64,000 nt of DNA from Streptomyces actuosus (lineage in GTDB: Bacteria > Actinomycetota > Actinomycetes > Streptomycetales > Streptomycetaceae). Position 1 is the first letter of the stretch, and each line of letters starts with the position of its first letter. The translations under genes were made by a program, and so were the position numbers. The DNA is taken from contig NZ_JAFFZS010000016.1 in the NCBI RefSeq assembly GCF_016921115.1, positions 1 to 64,000 on the forward strand, written 5' to 3'. Of this stretch, positions 31,009 to 39,894 are shown one piece after another. Under the pieces are notes generated by a model. It saw only the letters and a program-made list of their open reading frames with translations. It ran no database searches and was not told the DNA's origin.

Positions 31009-32142
31009 ATGGCAGGAACCGACCGCGAGAAGGCCCTGGATGCCGCGCTCGCACAGATTGAACGGCAGTTCGGCAAGGGCGCGGTCATGCGCATGGGCGA
31101 GCGCTCCAAGGAGCCCATCGAGGTCATCCCGACCGGGTCGACCGCGCTCGACGTGGCTCTCGGCGTCGGCGGCCTGCCGCGCGGCCGTGTCGTCGAGATC
31201 TACGGACCGGAGTCGTCCGGCAAGACCACGCTGACCCTGCACGCGGTGGCGAACGCGCAGAAGGCCGGCGGCCAGGTCGCGTTCGTGGACGCGGAGCACG
31301 CCCTCGACCCCGAGTACGCCAAGAAGCTCGGCGTCGACATCGACAACCTGATCCTCTCCCAGCCGGACAACGGCGAGCAGGCCCTGGAGATCGTGGACAT
31401 GCTGGTCCGCTCCGGCGCCCTCGACCTCATCGTCATCGACTCCGTCGCCGCGCTCGTCCCGCGTGCGGAGATCGAGGGCGAGATGGGCGACAGCCACGTC
31501 GGTCTGCAGGCCCGCCTCATGAGCCAGGCCCTACGGAAGATCACCAGCGCGCTCAACCAGTCCAAGACCACGGCGATCTTCATCAACCAGCTCCGCGAGA
31601 AGATCGGCGTGATGTTCGGCTCCCCGGAGACCACGACCGGCGGCCGGGCGCTGAAGTTCTACGCGTCGGTGCGCATCGACATCCGCCGCATCGAGACCCT
31701 GAAGGACGGCACGGAGGCCGTCGGCAACCGCACCCGCTGCAAGGTCGTCAAGAACAAGGTCGCCCCACCCTTCAAGCAGGCCGAGTTCGACATCCTCTAC
31801 GGCCAGGGCATCAGCCGCGAGGGCGGCCTGATCGACATGGGCGTGGAGCACGGCTTCGTCCGCAAGGCCGGCGCCTGGTACACGTACGAGGGCGACCAGC
31901 TCGGCCAGGGCAAGGAGAACGCGCGCAACTTCCTCAAGGACAACCCCGACCTGGCCAACGAGATCGAGAAGAAGATCAAGGAGAAGCTGGGCGTCGGTGT
32001 CCGCCCCGAGGAGCCTGCCGCCGAGCCGGGCACGGACGCGGCGGTGTCCACGACCGGGGCCGCGGCCGAGGCCGCCAAGACGGTGCCCGCGCCGACGGCT
32101 GCCAAGGCCACCAAGTCCAAGGCCGCGGCTGCCAAGAGCTGA
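31009..32142 (+). CDS. recA: recombinase RecA
   Basis: The 377-aa protein is the strand-exchange ATPase of homologous recombination and the coprotease for LexA. Walker A GPESSGKTT starts at residue 66 and Walker B is LDLIVIDSVAAL. The L2 loop and INQLREKIGVMFGSPETTTGG are intact. The C-terminus is the Ala/Lys/Thr-rich tail typical of streptomycete RecA (AAKTVPAPTAAKATKSKAAA). recX begins 3 bases after the stop. Confidence 0.98.
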   Translation: MAGTDREKALDAALAQIERQFGKGAVMRMGERSKEPIEVIPTGSTALDVALGVGGLPRGRVVEIYGPESSGKTTLTLHAVANAQKAGGQVAFVDAEHALDPEYAKKLGVDIDNLILSQPDNGEQALEIVDMLVRSGALDLIVIDSVAALVPRAEIEGEMGDSHVGLQARLMSQALRKITSALNQSKTTAIFINQLREKIGVMFGSPETTTGGRALKFYASVRIDIRRIETLKDGTEAVGNRTRCKVVKNKVAPPFKQAEFDILYGQGISREGGLIDMGVEHGFVRKAGAWYTYEGDQLGQGKENARNFLKDNPDLANEIEKKIKEKLGVGVRPEEPAAEPGTDAAVSTTGAAAEAAKTVPAPTAAKATKSKAAAAKS

Positions 32143-32145
32143 CCC

Positions 32146-32883
32146 GTGACACGGCGAACCGACTGGGCCGCATACACCCGCCCCGACGCCCCGGGGGAGC
32201 GGGGGACAAGCGGTCCCGGCAGGAGGCACGAGGACGGTCACGACGGCACGGAGGCGGTGGGCGACCGCGATGCCCATCCGCCCCGCGGCGGACGTGGTCG
32301 GCGGCGGCGGGGGACCGCCGGGCCGGCCGGTGAGGACGGAGGTGCTTCTCTCTCGTCGAGGGCCGAGGAGGGGCAGCCCCCGGGGGACCCGGTGGAGCGG
32401 GCACGGGCGATCTGCCTGCGCCTGCTCACCGGGACCCCACGCACGCGCAAGCAGCTGGCCGATGCCCTGCGCAAGCGACAGATCCCGGACGCCGCCGCCG
32501 ACGAGGTGCTGTCGCGGTTCGAGGAGGTCGGACTGATCGACGACGGGGCGTTCGCGGACGCCTGGGTCGAGTCGCGGCACCACGGCCGCGGTCTGGCACG
32601 GCGGGCGCTCGCCCGGGAGCTGCGCACCAAGGGCGTCGACTCCGCCCTGATCGACGAGGCCGTCTCCCAGCTCGACACCGAGCAGGAGGAGGCGACCGCA
32701 CGAGAGCTGGTCGCCCGCAAGCTGCGTGCCACCCGCGGCCTCGATCGCGACAAGCGCCTGCGCCGACTCGCCGGGATGCTCGCCCGCAAGGGCTACCCGG
32801 AGGGCCTGGCGCTCCGAGTCGTCCGGCAGGCGCTGGAGACGGAGGGCGAGGAGACGGAGCTCTGGGACGACACGGGGTGCTGA
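32146..32883 (+). CDS. recX: regulatory protein RecX
   Basis: The 245-aa product starts at GTG 32146, 3 bases after recA. The first 80 residues are a charged, disordered extension. The RecX three-helix repeats follow (RARAICLRLLTGTPRTRKQLADAL, FEEVGLIDDGAFADAWVESR, LVARKLRATRGLDRDKRLRRLAGMLARKGYP). RecX binds RecA filaments and blocks their extension. Co-transcription by readthrough from recA is expected. The long N-terminal tail means that an internal start near residue 75 is possible. Confidence 0.93.
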   Translation: MTRRTDWAAYTRPDAPGERGTSGPGRRHEDGHDGTEAVGDRDAHPPRGGRGRRRRGTAGPAGEDGGASLSSRAEEGQPPGDPVERARAICLRLLTGTPRTRKQLADALRKRQIPDAAADEVLSRFEEVGLIDDGAFADAWVESRHHGRGLARRALARELRTKGVDSALIDEAVSQLDTEQEEATARELVARKLRATRGLDRDKRLRRLAGMLARKGYPEGLALRVVRQALETEGEETELWDDTGC

Positions 32884-33157
32884 CCCCGGCCCGCCCTGAC
32901 CGTTGCCCCCGCCTCACCCGGCGTCCCCGGAAGGGCCCTGGGCGCAGGCAGCCGAACCGTCCGTTGCCACCGCGCCGCTCGGAGCAGCACGGCAGGAGGT
33001 CGGGACCCAGCACGGTGCACCGGCTGCCCGGCCCCGACGGGGCCCACCCCGGCGCGCCACCGCCCGGCCACTTGAGCCGACGGCGCCCTGACGCCGCTCG
33101 CCCGCGCTCCGGCAACTGCACCCCGCGCCGGCACGCGCCCCGGAGCCGGCGCGCCCG

Positions 33158-34777
33158 TCACACCGTGCCGGACCCTGCCGTCGTCTCGGCGCCGGCCACG
33201 GCCTCCTCCTTCACCGGGCCGCCCAGCGCGGCCTCGGCCGCTGCGTACAGGTCCGCCGGCCGCACCCCGCCCAGCGCGGTCACCAGATGGCCGTCGGGCC
33301 GTACCAGCAGCACGGTGTGGGCCGCGGCTCCCGGGTACTCCTCGGCGACGAGCAGCTCCGCCGGATGCGGCAGCGCCGTGACAGCCGCCGCCAGCCGGGG
33401 CATGACCCCGGCCGTCATCCAGTGCTTGCGCTCCCACACGCCCGTGCCCGGAGCGATCAGGACGACGAGCAGCGCGCCCCGTCCCAGCCGCTCGCGCAAC
33501 TGTACGAAAGAGCCGTCCTCCGCCGTGACGCGCACATCGGTGACCGCGGCGCCCACCGGCGTGTCGACGGGCACCTCCGCCTCCAGGTGCCGGGCGGCGA
33601 GCGGCGAGTCGGCGTAGGTGCCCGGTTCGCCCAGCGGGCCCCGGCCGAGGTGGCCGTCGGAGAGCAGGGCATCGTGGCCGCGGGCCGCACCGGGAACGTA
33701 GGCCCGCAGTCCCCCGCCCCCGCGCAGCAGCGGCAGCACCTGGTCGGCGGCGCGCAGCCGGGCGGCGACGGCGGCGCGCCGCTCGGCCTGGTAGCTGTCG
33801 AGCAGGGCCTCGTTCGGCCCGTGGTGCCAGACCCGGGCCAGCTTCCAGGCGAGGTTGTCGGCGTCCCGCAACCCCTCGTCGAGGCCCTGGGTACCCAGCG
33901 TGCCGAGCAGGTGCGCCGCGTCCCCGGCGAGGAGGACCCGGTCGGAGCGCCAGCGGCGGGCCAGCCGGTGGTGGACGGTGTGAACACCGGTGTCGAGGAG
34001 TTCGTACGGCGGAGTCGTGCCGTCGTTCCAGCCCGCCAGCGTCTCCCTGATCCGGGTCACCAGCAGTTCGGGTGTGACGAGGTCCTTGCCGGGCGGCAGC
34101 AGCCAGTCCAGGCGCCAGACCCCGTCCGGGAGGGGGCGTGCGGTGATCTCTCCGGCGGTCGGGCCGGAGGTCCGCCACGGCGGCATGCGGTGCAGCAGCG
34201 CGTCCCCGGGCCGGGGAAGTTCGGTGCGCAGGGCGGCGACGGCATGCCGTTCCACCGCCGTACGACCGGGGAAGCGGATGTCGGACAACTTGCGCACGGT
34301 GGAGCGCGGCCCGTCGCAGCCGACCAGGTAACTGCCGCGCCACCAGGTCCCCCGGGGGCCGCGGGTGTGGGCGGTCACCCCGGACGGCTCCTGCTCGATG
34401 GTGTCCAGGCGGCTGTCCACGGCGACCTCGGCCAGCCGCTCGCCCGCCAGGGCGGAGCGCAGGGCGCCGGTGACCACGTGCTGCGCGATGTGCAGCGGGG
34501 CGGCCCGGGCGTCGTCGAAAGTGATCTCACGCATCACCTGCTTGCGCCGCATCGACCGCCATCCGGCCCAGCGCACTCCGGCCTCGGCGAGCGGCCGGCC
34601 GGTCAGCCGCTCCAGCAGCGCGGCGGTGTCCTCGCGCAGCACGAGGGTGCGGGCGAGGCGGGGCTCGTCCTTGCCGGGGCCCTCGTCGAGGACGACGGTC
34701 GGCACCTCCTGGCGTGCCAGAGCCAGCGCGAGCGTGAGCCCGACGGGCCCCGCCCCGACGATGATCACCGGGTCCAC
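33158..34777 (-). CDS. FAD-dependent monooxygenase (PheA/TfdB-type aromatic hydroxylase fold)
   Basis: The 539-aa product starts at GTG 34777. The N-terminal FAD-binding fold is VIIVGAGPVGLTLALALARQ, the NADPH/FAD DG-type motif is YLVGCDGPRSTVRKL, and the GD motif is DRVLLAGDAAHLLGTLGTQGLDEGLRDADNLAWKL. A C-terminal thioredoxin-like domain is present, as in phenol hydroxylase-type enzymes and polyketide oxygenases. No biosynthetic partners adjoin it, so the substrate is unknown. It lies 180 bases downstream of a NarL-type regulator on the same strand. Confidence 0.85.
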   Translation of the reverse strand: MDPVIIVGAGPVGLTLALALARQEVPTVVLDEGPGKDEPRLARTLVLREDTAALLERLTGRPLAEAGVRWAGWRSMRRKQVMREITFDDARAAPLHIAQHVVTGALRSALAGERLAEVAVDSRLDTIEQEPSGVTAHTRGPRGTWWRGSYLVGCDGPRSTVRKLSDIRFPGRTAVERHAVAALRTELPRPGDALLHRMPPWRTSGPTAGEITARPLPDGVWRLDWLLPPGKDLVTPELLVTRIRETLAGWNDGTTPPYELLDTGVHTVHHRLARRWRSDRVLLAGDAAHLLGTLGTQGLDEGLRDADNLAWKLARVWHHGPNEALLDSYQAERRAAVAARLRAADQVLPLLRGGGGLRAYVPGAARGHDALLSDGHLGRGPLGEPGTYADSPLAARHLEAEVPVDTPVGAAVTDVRVTAEDGSFVQLRERLGRGALLVVLIAPGTGVWERKHWMTAGVMPRLAAAVTALPHPAELLVAEEYPGAAAHTVLLVRPDGHLVTALGGVRPADLYAAAEAALGGPVKEEAVAGAETTAGSGTV

Positions 34778-34957
34778 GGCGTGGCGCCCCCTGCCCGCAG
34801 CGGTGTCCGGAGGGACGCGTGTGAACAGAAGGGGGGAGCAGGGTGCACGATCACAGAACGTATGCAACCCAGAGCGGCTGCTTGCGTCAAGTGACGTCGG
34901 CCGCCGCGTGGCTGAGTGTTGGTCAGCCACGCGGCGGCCGGGCCCCGGTGACGGTCA

Positions 34958-35629
34958 TCAGGCCGGCAGTGCGGTGACCCCTGCCTGCCACGCGATCCGG
35001 GCGGCGTGGATCCGGCTGGTCGCACGCAGTTTCACGCACAGGGTGCGGACGTGGTTCTTGACCGTCTCCGGGCTGATGTGGAGGGCCTGGGCGATCGCCC
35101 GGTTGGGGAGACCCTCGCCGAGCAGGGCGAGCACCTCGCGCTCCCGGCTGCTCAGGCCGGCGACCCGCTCCAGCGCCCCCTCGCAGGCCAGGACCGGAGC
35201 TGGATGCCCCCTGACGATCGCGTCGGCGATCTCGGGGGAGAGCGCGCGGCTGCCCTCGGCGACCGCGGTCAGGGCCCAGGCCAGGTGCTGTGGCGCCGAG
35301 CGGTGCAGCAGGACGCCGGCCGCGCCCCGGGCGAGCAGCGTGCGGGCGTCCTCCTCCGTGATCCGCTCCGCGATCACCAGGACGGCCGGTGGAGTGGGGA
35401 GCCGGGCGACGGTCTCCACCAGCGGCAGCGAGTCCCGGCCGGCCGCGTCACCGCTGATCAGCAGGTCGAGGCGCGTCGTCCTCACCAGCGCGGCAGCCTG
35501 GGCGCGCTTCCCCTCGGCGACGACGCTGGTCAGTACTTTCCGGTGTGCGATCGGAGCGAGGACACGCAGCATCTCCCGCAGTCCTGCACGGCACAGCGAT
35601 CTGTCATCAATGATTCCCACCCGTAGCAT
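34958..35629 (-). CDS. NarL/LuxR-family response regulator with atypical receiver
   Basis: The 223-aa protein has an N-terminal receiver-like domain (MLRVGIIDDRSLCRAGL) and a C-terminal LuxR HTH (LSSREREVLALLGEGLPNRAIAQALHISPETVKNHVRTL). The region around the expected phospho-acceptor reads LDLLISGDAAGRDSL. The usual DxxMPG is lost and the Asp is displaced. No sensor kinase is adjacent. It is probably an orphan or phosphorylation-independent regulator, possibly of the downstream monooxygenase. Confidence 0.82.
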   Translation of the reverse strand: MLRVGIIDDRSLCRAGLREMLRVLAPIAHRKVLTSVVAEGKRAQAAALVRTTRLDLLISGDAAGRDSLPLVETVARLPTPPAVLVIAERITEEDARTLLARGAAGVLLHRSAPQHLAWALTAVAEGSRALSPEIADAIVRGHPAPVLACEGALERVAGLSSREREVLALLGEGLPNRAIAQALHISPETVKNHVRTLCVKLRATSRIHAARIAWQAGVTALPA

Positions 35630-36284
35630 GCGGTCCCCGTGTGGTGTTGTGCGTACGCAACGGTACGTGTGGACAAGGCCCTCGTCCGGTCATGACGACA
35701 GCCGGTCGCAGCGATCCTCCGACTGTCACGCGTGCACGTCAAGCGGGGTTCGACCCAGGCGAAACCGGCCTTGCGGGCCGGTTCTCGCGCGGGCCGTGAA
35801 CGGGTGCCACTGACCTGTGCGGATGTGACTCCCCACCGATATCGGGTGGCGGGAATCACCGGCCGTGAGGGCGGTCCGTGAAGGAACGGGCAAGGAATCC
35901 GGGAGGAACTCGGAAGGAATCCGGGAGAAGGGGAAGAGGAAGCCCGAGGGAGCCGGAGGGGAGCCCGGAGGGATCCCGGGTGGGAGATGGGGGAAGGGCG
36001 GCAGGGGACGTGCGTGCGGGATTTCCGGTACCGCGGGAATCCGGTGCGTGCATGCCGTTCTGGGTGCTGCTCCCTCCCCCGGCGTGCGCCAGCCACAAAG
36101 AGCGCGTTGCCGCAATCAGATTTTCGCCTCGCACTTCGGATCGTTGGTGCCGCCGGGCGGTATGTCAATCCCCTTTCCAGGGGGGTGTGTGCCCCATGCC
36201 CCCGAGGGGGGATCCGTATATCGCCGCCGCGGTCGGACGATGGTGGTCACCAGGTGGGACCCGGACGAGAGGAATGTCATTCTG
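35630..36284. other. 655-bp non-coding region with purine-rich tract
   Basis: No credible gene was found. From about 35865 to 36005 the plus strand is nearly all G/A, with GGAATCCGGGAG repeated twice (about 35897 and 35918). Around 36170-36215 short C-run/G-run hairpins occur just before a secreted-protein gene. Promoters for the flanking divergent genes should lie here. Confidence 0.6.
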
Positions 36285-36740
36285 ATGGCGAACAGGTTGT
36301 GCCGCGGCGCGGTGTTCGGGGCGGCTGCCGCCGCATCTCTGCTGACCATGGGGGCGAGCACCGCGACCGCGCAGACGGCCCCCACCGTCGCGTCTGCCGC
36401 GGCGGTCCACTGCGGCAAGCCGATTCTCAAGGTGTGGTACGACTCGGACCAGTTCGGCACCTATCTCAAGGCGTGGTTCGAAACGGACAAGGGCTGTCCG
36501 AAGGGCCGGGGTGTGGCCAGCCTCAGCGGAACGATCCACTGTTTCAAGCCGAAGTCCAAGGTGGTCTACCGCGACAGCATCGCGGGCAAGAAGGCCCCGG
36601 CGTCGACCCTGATCAAGGCGCTGCCGCCGAAGAGCAAGTGCAAGTCGTTCTACGCCGAGGCGACCATCGTCTACCAGTACGCCGGGCGGGTGCCTTTCAA
36701 GGACACGTGGCGCTGGAACTGGGGCGACTACCCGGCGTGA
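36285..36740 (+). CDS. small secreted cysteine-containing protein of unknown function
   Basis: The 151-aa product starts at ATG 36285 after GAGAGGA. A Sec signal peptide is clear (MANRLCRGAVFGAAAAASLL, cleavage about residue 35-42 after ...ASTATAQ or ...ASAAA). The mature part is basic and aromatic (WYDSDQFGTYLKAWFETDKG) with four cysteines, likely two disulfides. No known domain is recognised. Together with the next gene it forms a pair of small exported proteins. Confidence 0.75.
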   Translation: MANRLCRGAVFGAAAAASLLTMGASTATAQTAPTVASAAAVHCGKPILKVWYDSDQFGTYLKAWFETDKGCPKGRGVASLSGTIHCFKPKSKVVYRDSIAGKKAPASTLIKALPPKSKCKSFYAEATIVYQYAGRVPFKDTWRWNWGDYPA

Positions 36741-36817
36741 GGCGACTTTCGTCGCGAGGCTCGGTCTTTCCTCAAGCGCGGATGCAACGCGCGGATTTCT
36801 CCTGGAGGCGATTCATC

Positions 36818-37258
36818 ATGCGGCAACACATGAAGGCCGGGACGCGGCGTCGCGCCGCTGTTCTTCTCGGCACCGCGGTGCTGGCTTCCGCTCTGGCGGC
36901 GCCTTCCGCCTCGGCGGACGGTCCTTCCGAGATCTACCTCGGCAAGCGCTCCGGCACCATCAGGGTCGGCGGCCTTCCGCACACGTACAAGTGGGAGGAC
37001 AAGCAGTACCGGAGCACGTCGCTGCCCAACCTGCGCAAGCACTCGATCCGCATCACCTACAACGCCTGCGCCACCTGGCGGGCCCGAGCCTCCGTGAAGT
37101 GGGGCAGGACGTACGACACCGTCGAGTCGACGGCCAAGGGCTGCCGGAAGTCCGTGCTGCTGACGCCCATGGGCGACATGAAGGCGAACGTCACGCTGAC
37201 GATCCATCAGGAGCCCACCGACATGTCGGCCAGCATCGTCATCAAGCCCGTCCACTGA
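36818..37258 (+). CDS. small secreted protein of unknown function
   Basis: The 146-aa product starts at ATG 36818 with CTGGAGG upstream. It has an Arg-rich n-region, then a hydrophobic core and an ASA cleavage motif (PSASA before DGPSEIYL). The mature part is basic with two cysteines (NACATW, KGCRKS). It follows the preceding secreted protein by 77 bases and ends at a strong terminator, so the two may be co-transcribed. No family is recognised. Confidence 0.75.
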   Translation: MRQHMKAGTRRRAAVLLGTAVLASALAAPSASADGPSEIYLGKRSGTIRVGGLPHTYKWEDKQYRSTSLPNLRKHSIRITYNACATWRARASVKWGRTYDTVESTAKGCRKSVLLTPMGDMKANVTLTIHQEPTDMSASIVIKPVH

Positions 37259-37272
37259 GCCCGGACGAGACC

Positions 37273-37313
37273 GCGTCCCCTTCCCCGTCCCGGGCGGACG
37301 GAGAAGGGGACGC
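37273..37313. terminator. terminator between secreted-protein gene and gluD
   Basis: GCGTCCCCTTC (37273-37283) pairs perfectly with GAAGGGGACGC (37303-37313). It lies 15 bases after the plus-strand gene and 20 bases before the gluD stop on the other strand, so it can serve both. Confidence 0.8.
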
Positions 37314-37333
37314 AGTTCGTGGTCGTCCGGAGG

Positions 37334-38239
37334 TCACCCGTCGGACTTCCCGTCGGTCACCGGCTCGGGCCCGACGGACTCCAGCTCTTCGAGCTGCTCC
37401 GCCGTCAGCACTTTGCCGGAGCTCCTCCTGCCCCGCTGGACCCTGCCGCCCAGCCAGGCGGCGAAACTGGTCAGCAGGAAGTTGAGCACGACGTACATCA
37501 CCGCGACGACGATGAAGCTGGGGATGATGTTCGCGTAGAACCCGCTCATCGTCCGCACCGAGCGGAGCAGTTCGGCGTATCCCACCATCGCGCCGCCCAG
37601 GGCGGTGTCCTTCACGATGACGACGAGCTGGCTCACGATCGCCGGCAGCATCGCGGTGACGGCCTGCGGCAGCAGGATGTTCGTCATCGTCTGGCCCTTG
37701 CGCAGGCCGATGGCCTGGGCCGCTTCGGTCTGCCCCTTGGGCAGGGACAGGATGCCGGCTCGGACCACTTCGGCGAGCACCGAGGCGTTGTAGAGGACGA
37801 GACCGGTGACCACCGCGTACAGGGGCCGCACATCGCTGCTGATGTCGGTGAACGTCGCGTAGAACTCGTTCGAGAACAGCATCAGGATCAGCACCGGGAT
37901 GGCGCGGAAGAACTCCACGACCGCGGCGGCCGGGCCCCGGACCCACCGGTGGTCGGAGAGCCGGGCGACACCGAACACGGCGCCCAGCGGCAGCGCGAGG
38001 ACCAGTGCGAGGGCCGCGGCCTTGAGCGTGTTCCCCAGGGCCGGCAGCAGATAGGTGGTCCACACCCGGGAGTCGCTGACGAACGGCTTCCACTTCGCGG
38101 CGTCCAGCTGGCCCTTGTCCGCCATGACGGCGATCGCCCACCAGCCGACCGCGATCAGCGCGGCCAGGAACACCACGGTGTAGACGATGTTGCGGGCCTT
38201 GGCGCGGGGGCCCGGGGTGTCGTACAGGACGGAGGTCAT
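37334..38239 (-). CDS. gluD: glutamate ABC transporter permease GluD
   Basis: The 301-aa His/Glu/Gln-type permease has five to six membrane helices. The cytoplasmic coupling loop is EVVRAGILSLPKGQTEAAQAIGLRKGQT, typical of amino-acid permeases. It pairs with GluC. ATG 38239 overlaps the gluC stop by 4 bases. The C-terminal tail is charged and extends past the last helix. Confidence 0.92.
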   Translation of the reverse strand: MTSVLYDTPGPRAKARNIVYTVVFLAALIAVGWWAIAVMADKGQLDAAKWKPFVSDSRVWTTYLLPALGNTLKAAALALVLALPLGAVFGVARLSDHRWVRGPAAAVVEFFRAIPVLILMLFSNEFYATFTDISSDVRPLYAVVTGLVLYNASVLAEVVRAGILSLPKGQTEAAQAIGLRKGQTMTNILLPQAVTAMLPAIVSQLVVIVKDTALGGAMVGYAELLRSVRTMSGFYANIIPSFIVVAVMYVVLNFLLTSFAAWLGGRVQRGRRSSGKVLTAEQLEELESVGPEPVTDGKSDG

Positions 38240-38904
38240 CGCTTCACCGCCACTCGCTTGCTGACCCATCCGAGGATCAGGCCGGTCGGCAACGTCAGGC
38301 ACACGAATCCGAACGCGAAGATCGCGGAGATGAGCAGCAGCTCGGCCTCGTTCTCGATCATCTCGCTCATCAGCAGGGCCGCCTCGGACACACCGATCAC
38401 GGCCGCGACGGTGGTGTTCTTGGTCAGGGCGATCAGTACGTTCGCCATGGGGCCCACGACGGAGCGGAACGCCTGCGGAAGGATCACCAGCGTCAGCACC
38501 TGAGTGAACCGCAGACCGAGCGACCGGGCCGCCTCGGCCTGGCCGACGGGCACGGTGTTGATGCCGGACCGCAGCGCCTCGCAGACGAAGGCCGCGTGGT
38601 ACGCCACCAGACCGAGGACGGCCAGCCGGAAGACCCGCGTCTTGACGTCGTCGGCGGCACCCATGGTCACACCGAAGGTGTCGGCCAGCCCCATCGCGGT
38701 GAACAGGATGATGATCGTGAGGGGGATGTTCCGCACCACGTTCACGTACGCGGAGCCGAACCCCCGCATCAGCGGGACCGGGCTGACGCGCATCCCGGCC
38801 AGCAACGTGCCCCAGATCAGGGAGCCTACGGCGGAGTAGACGGTGAGCTGCACCGTCACCCAGAAAGCCCCCAGCAGGTCATAGCCTTCAAGAAAGTCGA
38901 ACAC
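38236..38904 (-). CDS. gluC: glutamate ABC transporter permease GluC
   Basis: The 222-aa permease has the EAA-type loop CEALRSGINTVPVGQAEAARSLGLRFTQV. GTG 38904 (VFDFLEGYDLLGAF) is chosen. The upstream in-frame ATG at 38970 lies inside the 15-bp intergenic hairpin and would add a non-membrane, Arg-rich lead. It couples to gluD through an ATGA overlap. Confidence 0.9.
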   Translation of the reverse strand: MFDFLEGYDLLGAFWVTVQLTVYSAVGSLIWGTLLAGMRVSPVPLMRGFGSAYVNVVRNIPLTIIILFTAMGLADTFGVTMGAADDVKTRVFRLAVLGLVAYHAAFVCEALRSGINTVPVGQAEAARSLGLRFTQVLTLVILPQAFRSVVGPMANVLIALTKNTTVAAVIGVSEAALLMSEMIENEAELLLISAIFAFGFVCLTLPTGLILGWVSKRVAVKR

Positions 38905-38935
38905 GATATTCCGTGCTTCCGCCTCGGTGGTTGGC

Positions 38936-38970
38936 GTGGCACGCCGCACCGAGGCGGTGCGGCGTGCCAC
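38936..38970 (-). terminator. attenuating hairpin between gluB and gluC
   Basis: GTGGCACGCCGCACC (38936-38950) pairs perfectly with GGTGCGGCGTGCCAC (38956-38970) around loop GAGGC. It lies 31 bases after gluB and 31 bases before the gluC start, without a T-run. It probably stops or stabilises part of the transcript so that the binding protein is made in excess of the permeases. Confidence 0.85.
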
Positions 38971-39001
38971 CGAGCCGTAGTCCCGGGGTCACCGGGAGTC
39001 G

Positions 39002-39832
39002 TCAGCCCTGCTCGGTGATCTGCGGAGCGGGCTCGAAGTCGTAGTTGGCCGGACCGAAGTTGGCCTTGACCGCCTTCTCCCAGGAGCCGTCGTCCACCAT
39101 CTTCTTCAGGGCCGCGTTGATCTTGCCCTGGAGCTCGGTGTCGCCCTTCTTGATGCCGATGCCGTAGTGCTCGTCGCTCAGGTTGAGCCCGGCGAGCTTG
39201 AACTTGCCCTGGTACTGCTGCTGGGCGGCGTATCCGGCGAGGATCGAGTCGTCCGTGGTGAGGGCGTCGACCGCGCCGCTCTCCAGGCCGCTGAGGCACT
39301 CCGAGTAGCCGCCGTACTCCTGCAGCTGCGCGTCGGGCGCGAACTTCTTCTTCACGTTCTGCGCGGAGGTGGAGCCGGTGACCGAGCAGAGCTTCTTCTT
39401 GTTCAGGTCGTCGCCGGACTTGATGTTGTCCTTCGTCCGGATCAGCAGGTCCTGGTGGGCCAGGAAGTACGGGCCGGCGAAGGACACCTTCTCCTTGCGC
39501 TGGTCCGTGATCGAGTACGTGGCGACGATGAAGTCCACGTCACCGCGCCGGAGCAGGTTCTCGCGCTCCTTGCTCGGGGCTTCCTTCCAGGTGATGTCGC
39601 TCTCGCCGTAGCCGAGCTGCTTGGCCACGTACTTCGCGACGTCGATGTCGAAGCCCTTGTAGCCGTCAGGGGTCTCCTGGCCCAGACCGGGCTGGTCGAC
39701 CTTGATGCCGATGGTGACCTTGCCTCCGCCGCCGCTTCCGCTGCCGCTGTCGGAGTCGCCGCCGCAGGCGGTGGCGGTGAGGGCGAGGGTGAGCGCGACG
39801 GCCGAGGCCGCAGTGACCTTGCGGAGGTTCAT
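39002..39832 (-). CDS. gluB: glutamate-binding lipoprotein GluB
   Basis: The 276-aa solute-binding protein has a lipobox LTATAC with lipid-anchored Cys23 and a Gly/Ser linker. The periplasmic-binding fold of the polar amino-acid family follows (GFDIDVAKYVAKQLGYG, VDFIVATYSITDQRKEKVSFAGPYF). ATG 39832 is favoured over ATG 39841 because AAAGGA sits 8 bases before it. It delivers glutamate to GluC-GluD. Confidence 0.93.
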   Translation of the reverse strand: MNLRKVTAASAVALTLALTATACGGDSDSGSGSGGGGKVTIGIKVDQPGLGQETPDGYKGFDIDVAKYVAKQLGYGESDITWKEAPSKERENLLRRGDVDFIVATYSITDQRKEKVSFAGPYFLAHQDLLIRTKDNIKSGDDLNKKKLCSVTGSTSAQNVKKKFAPDAQLQEYGGYSECLSGLESGAVDALTTDDSILAGYAAQQQYQGKFKLAGLNLSDEHYGIGIKKGDTELQGKINAALKKMVDDGSWEKAVKANFGPANYDFEPAPQITEQG

Positions 39833-39894
39833 GCTGGACATCCTTTGTGTGATGGGAGAGGCAGACCGGGCTCTCGGGGCGGGAGCCCGGCCGG

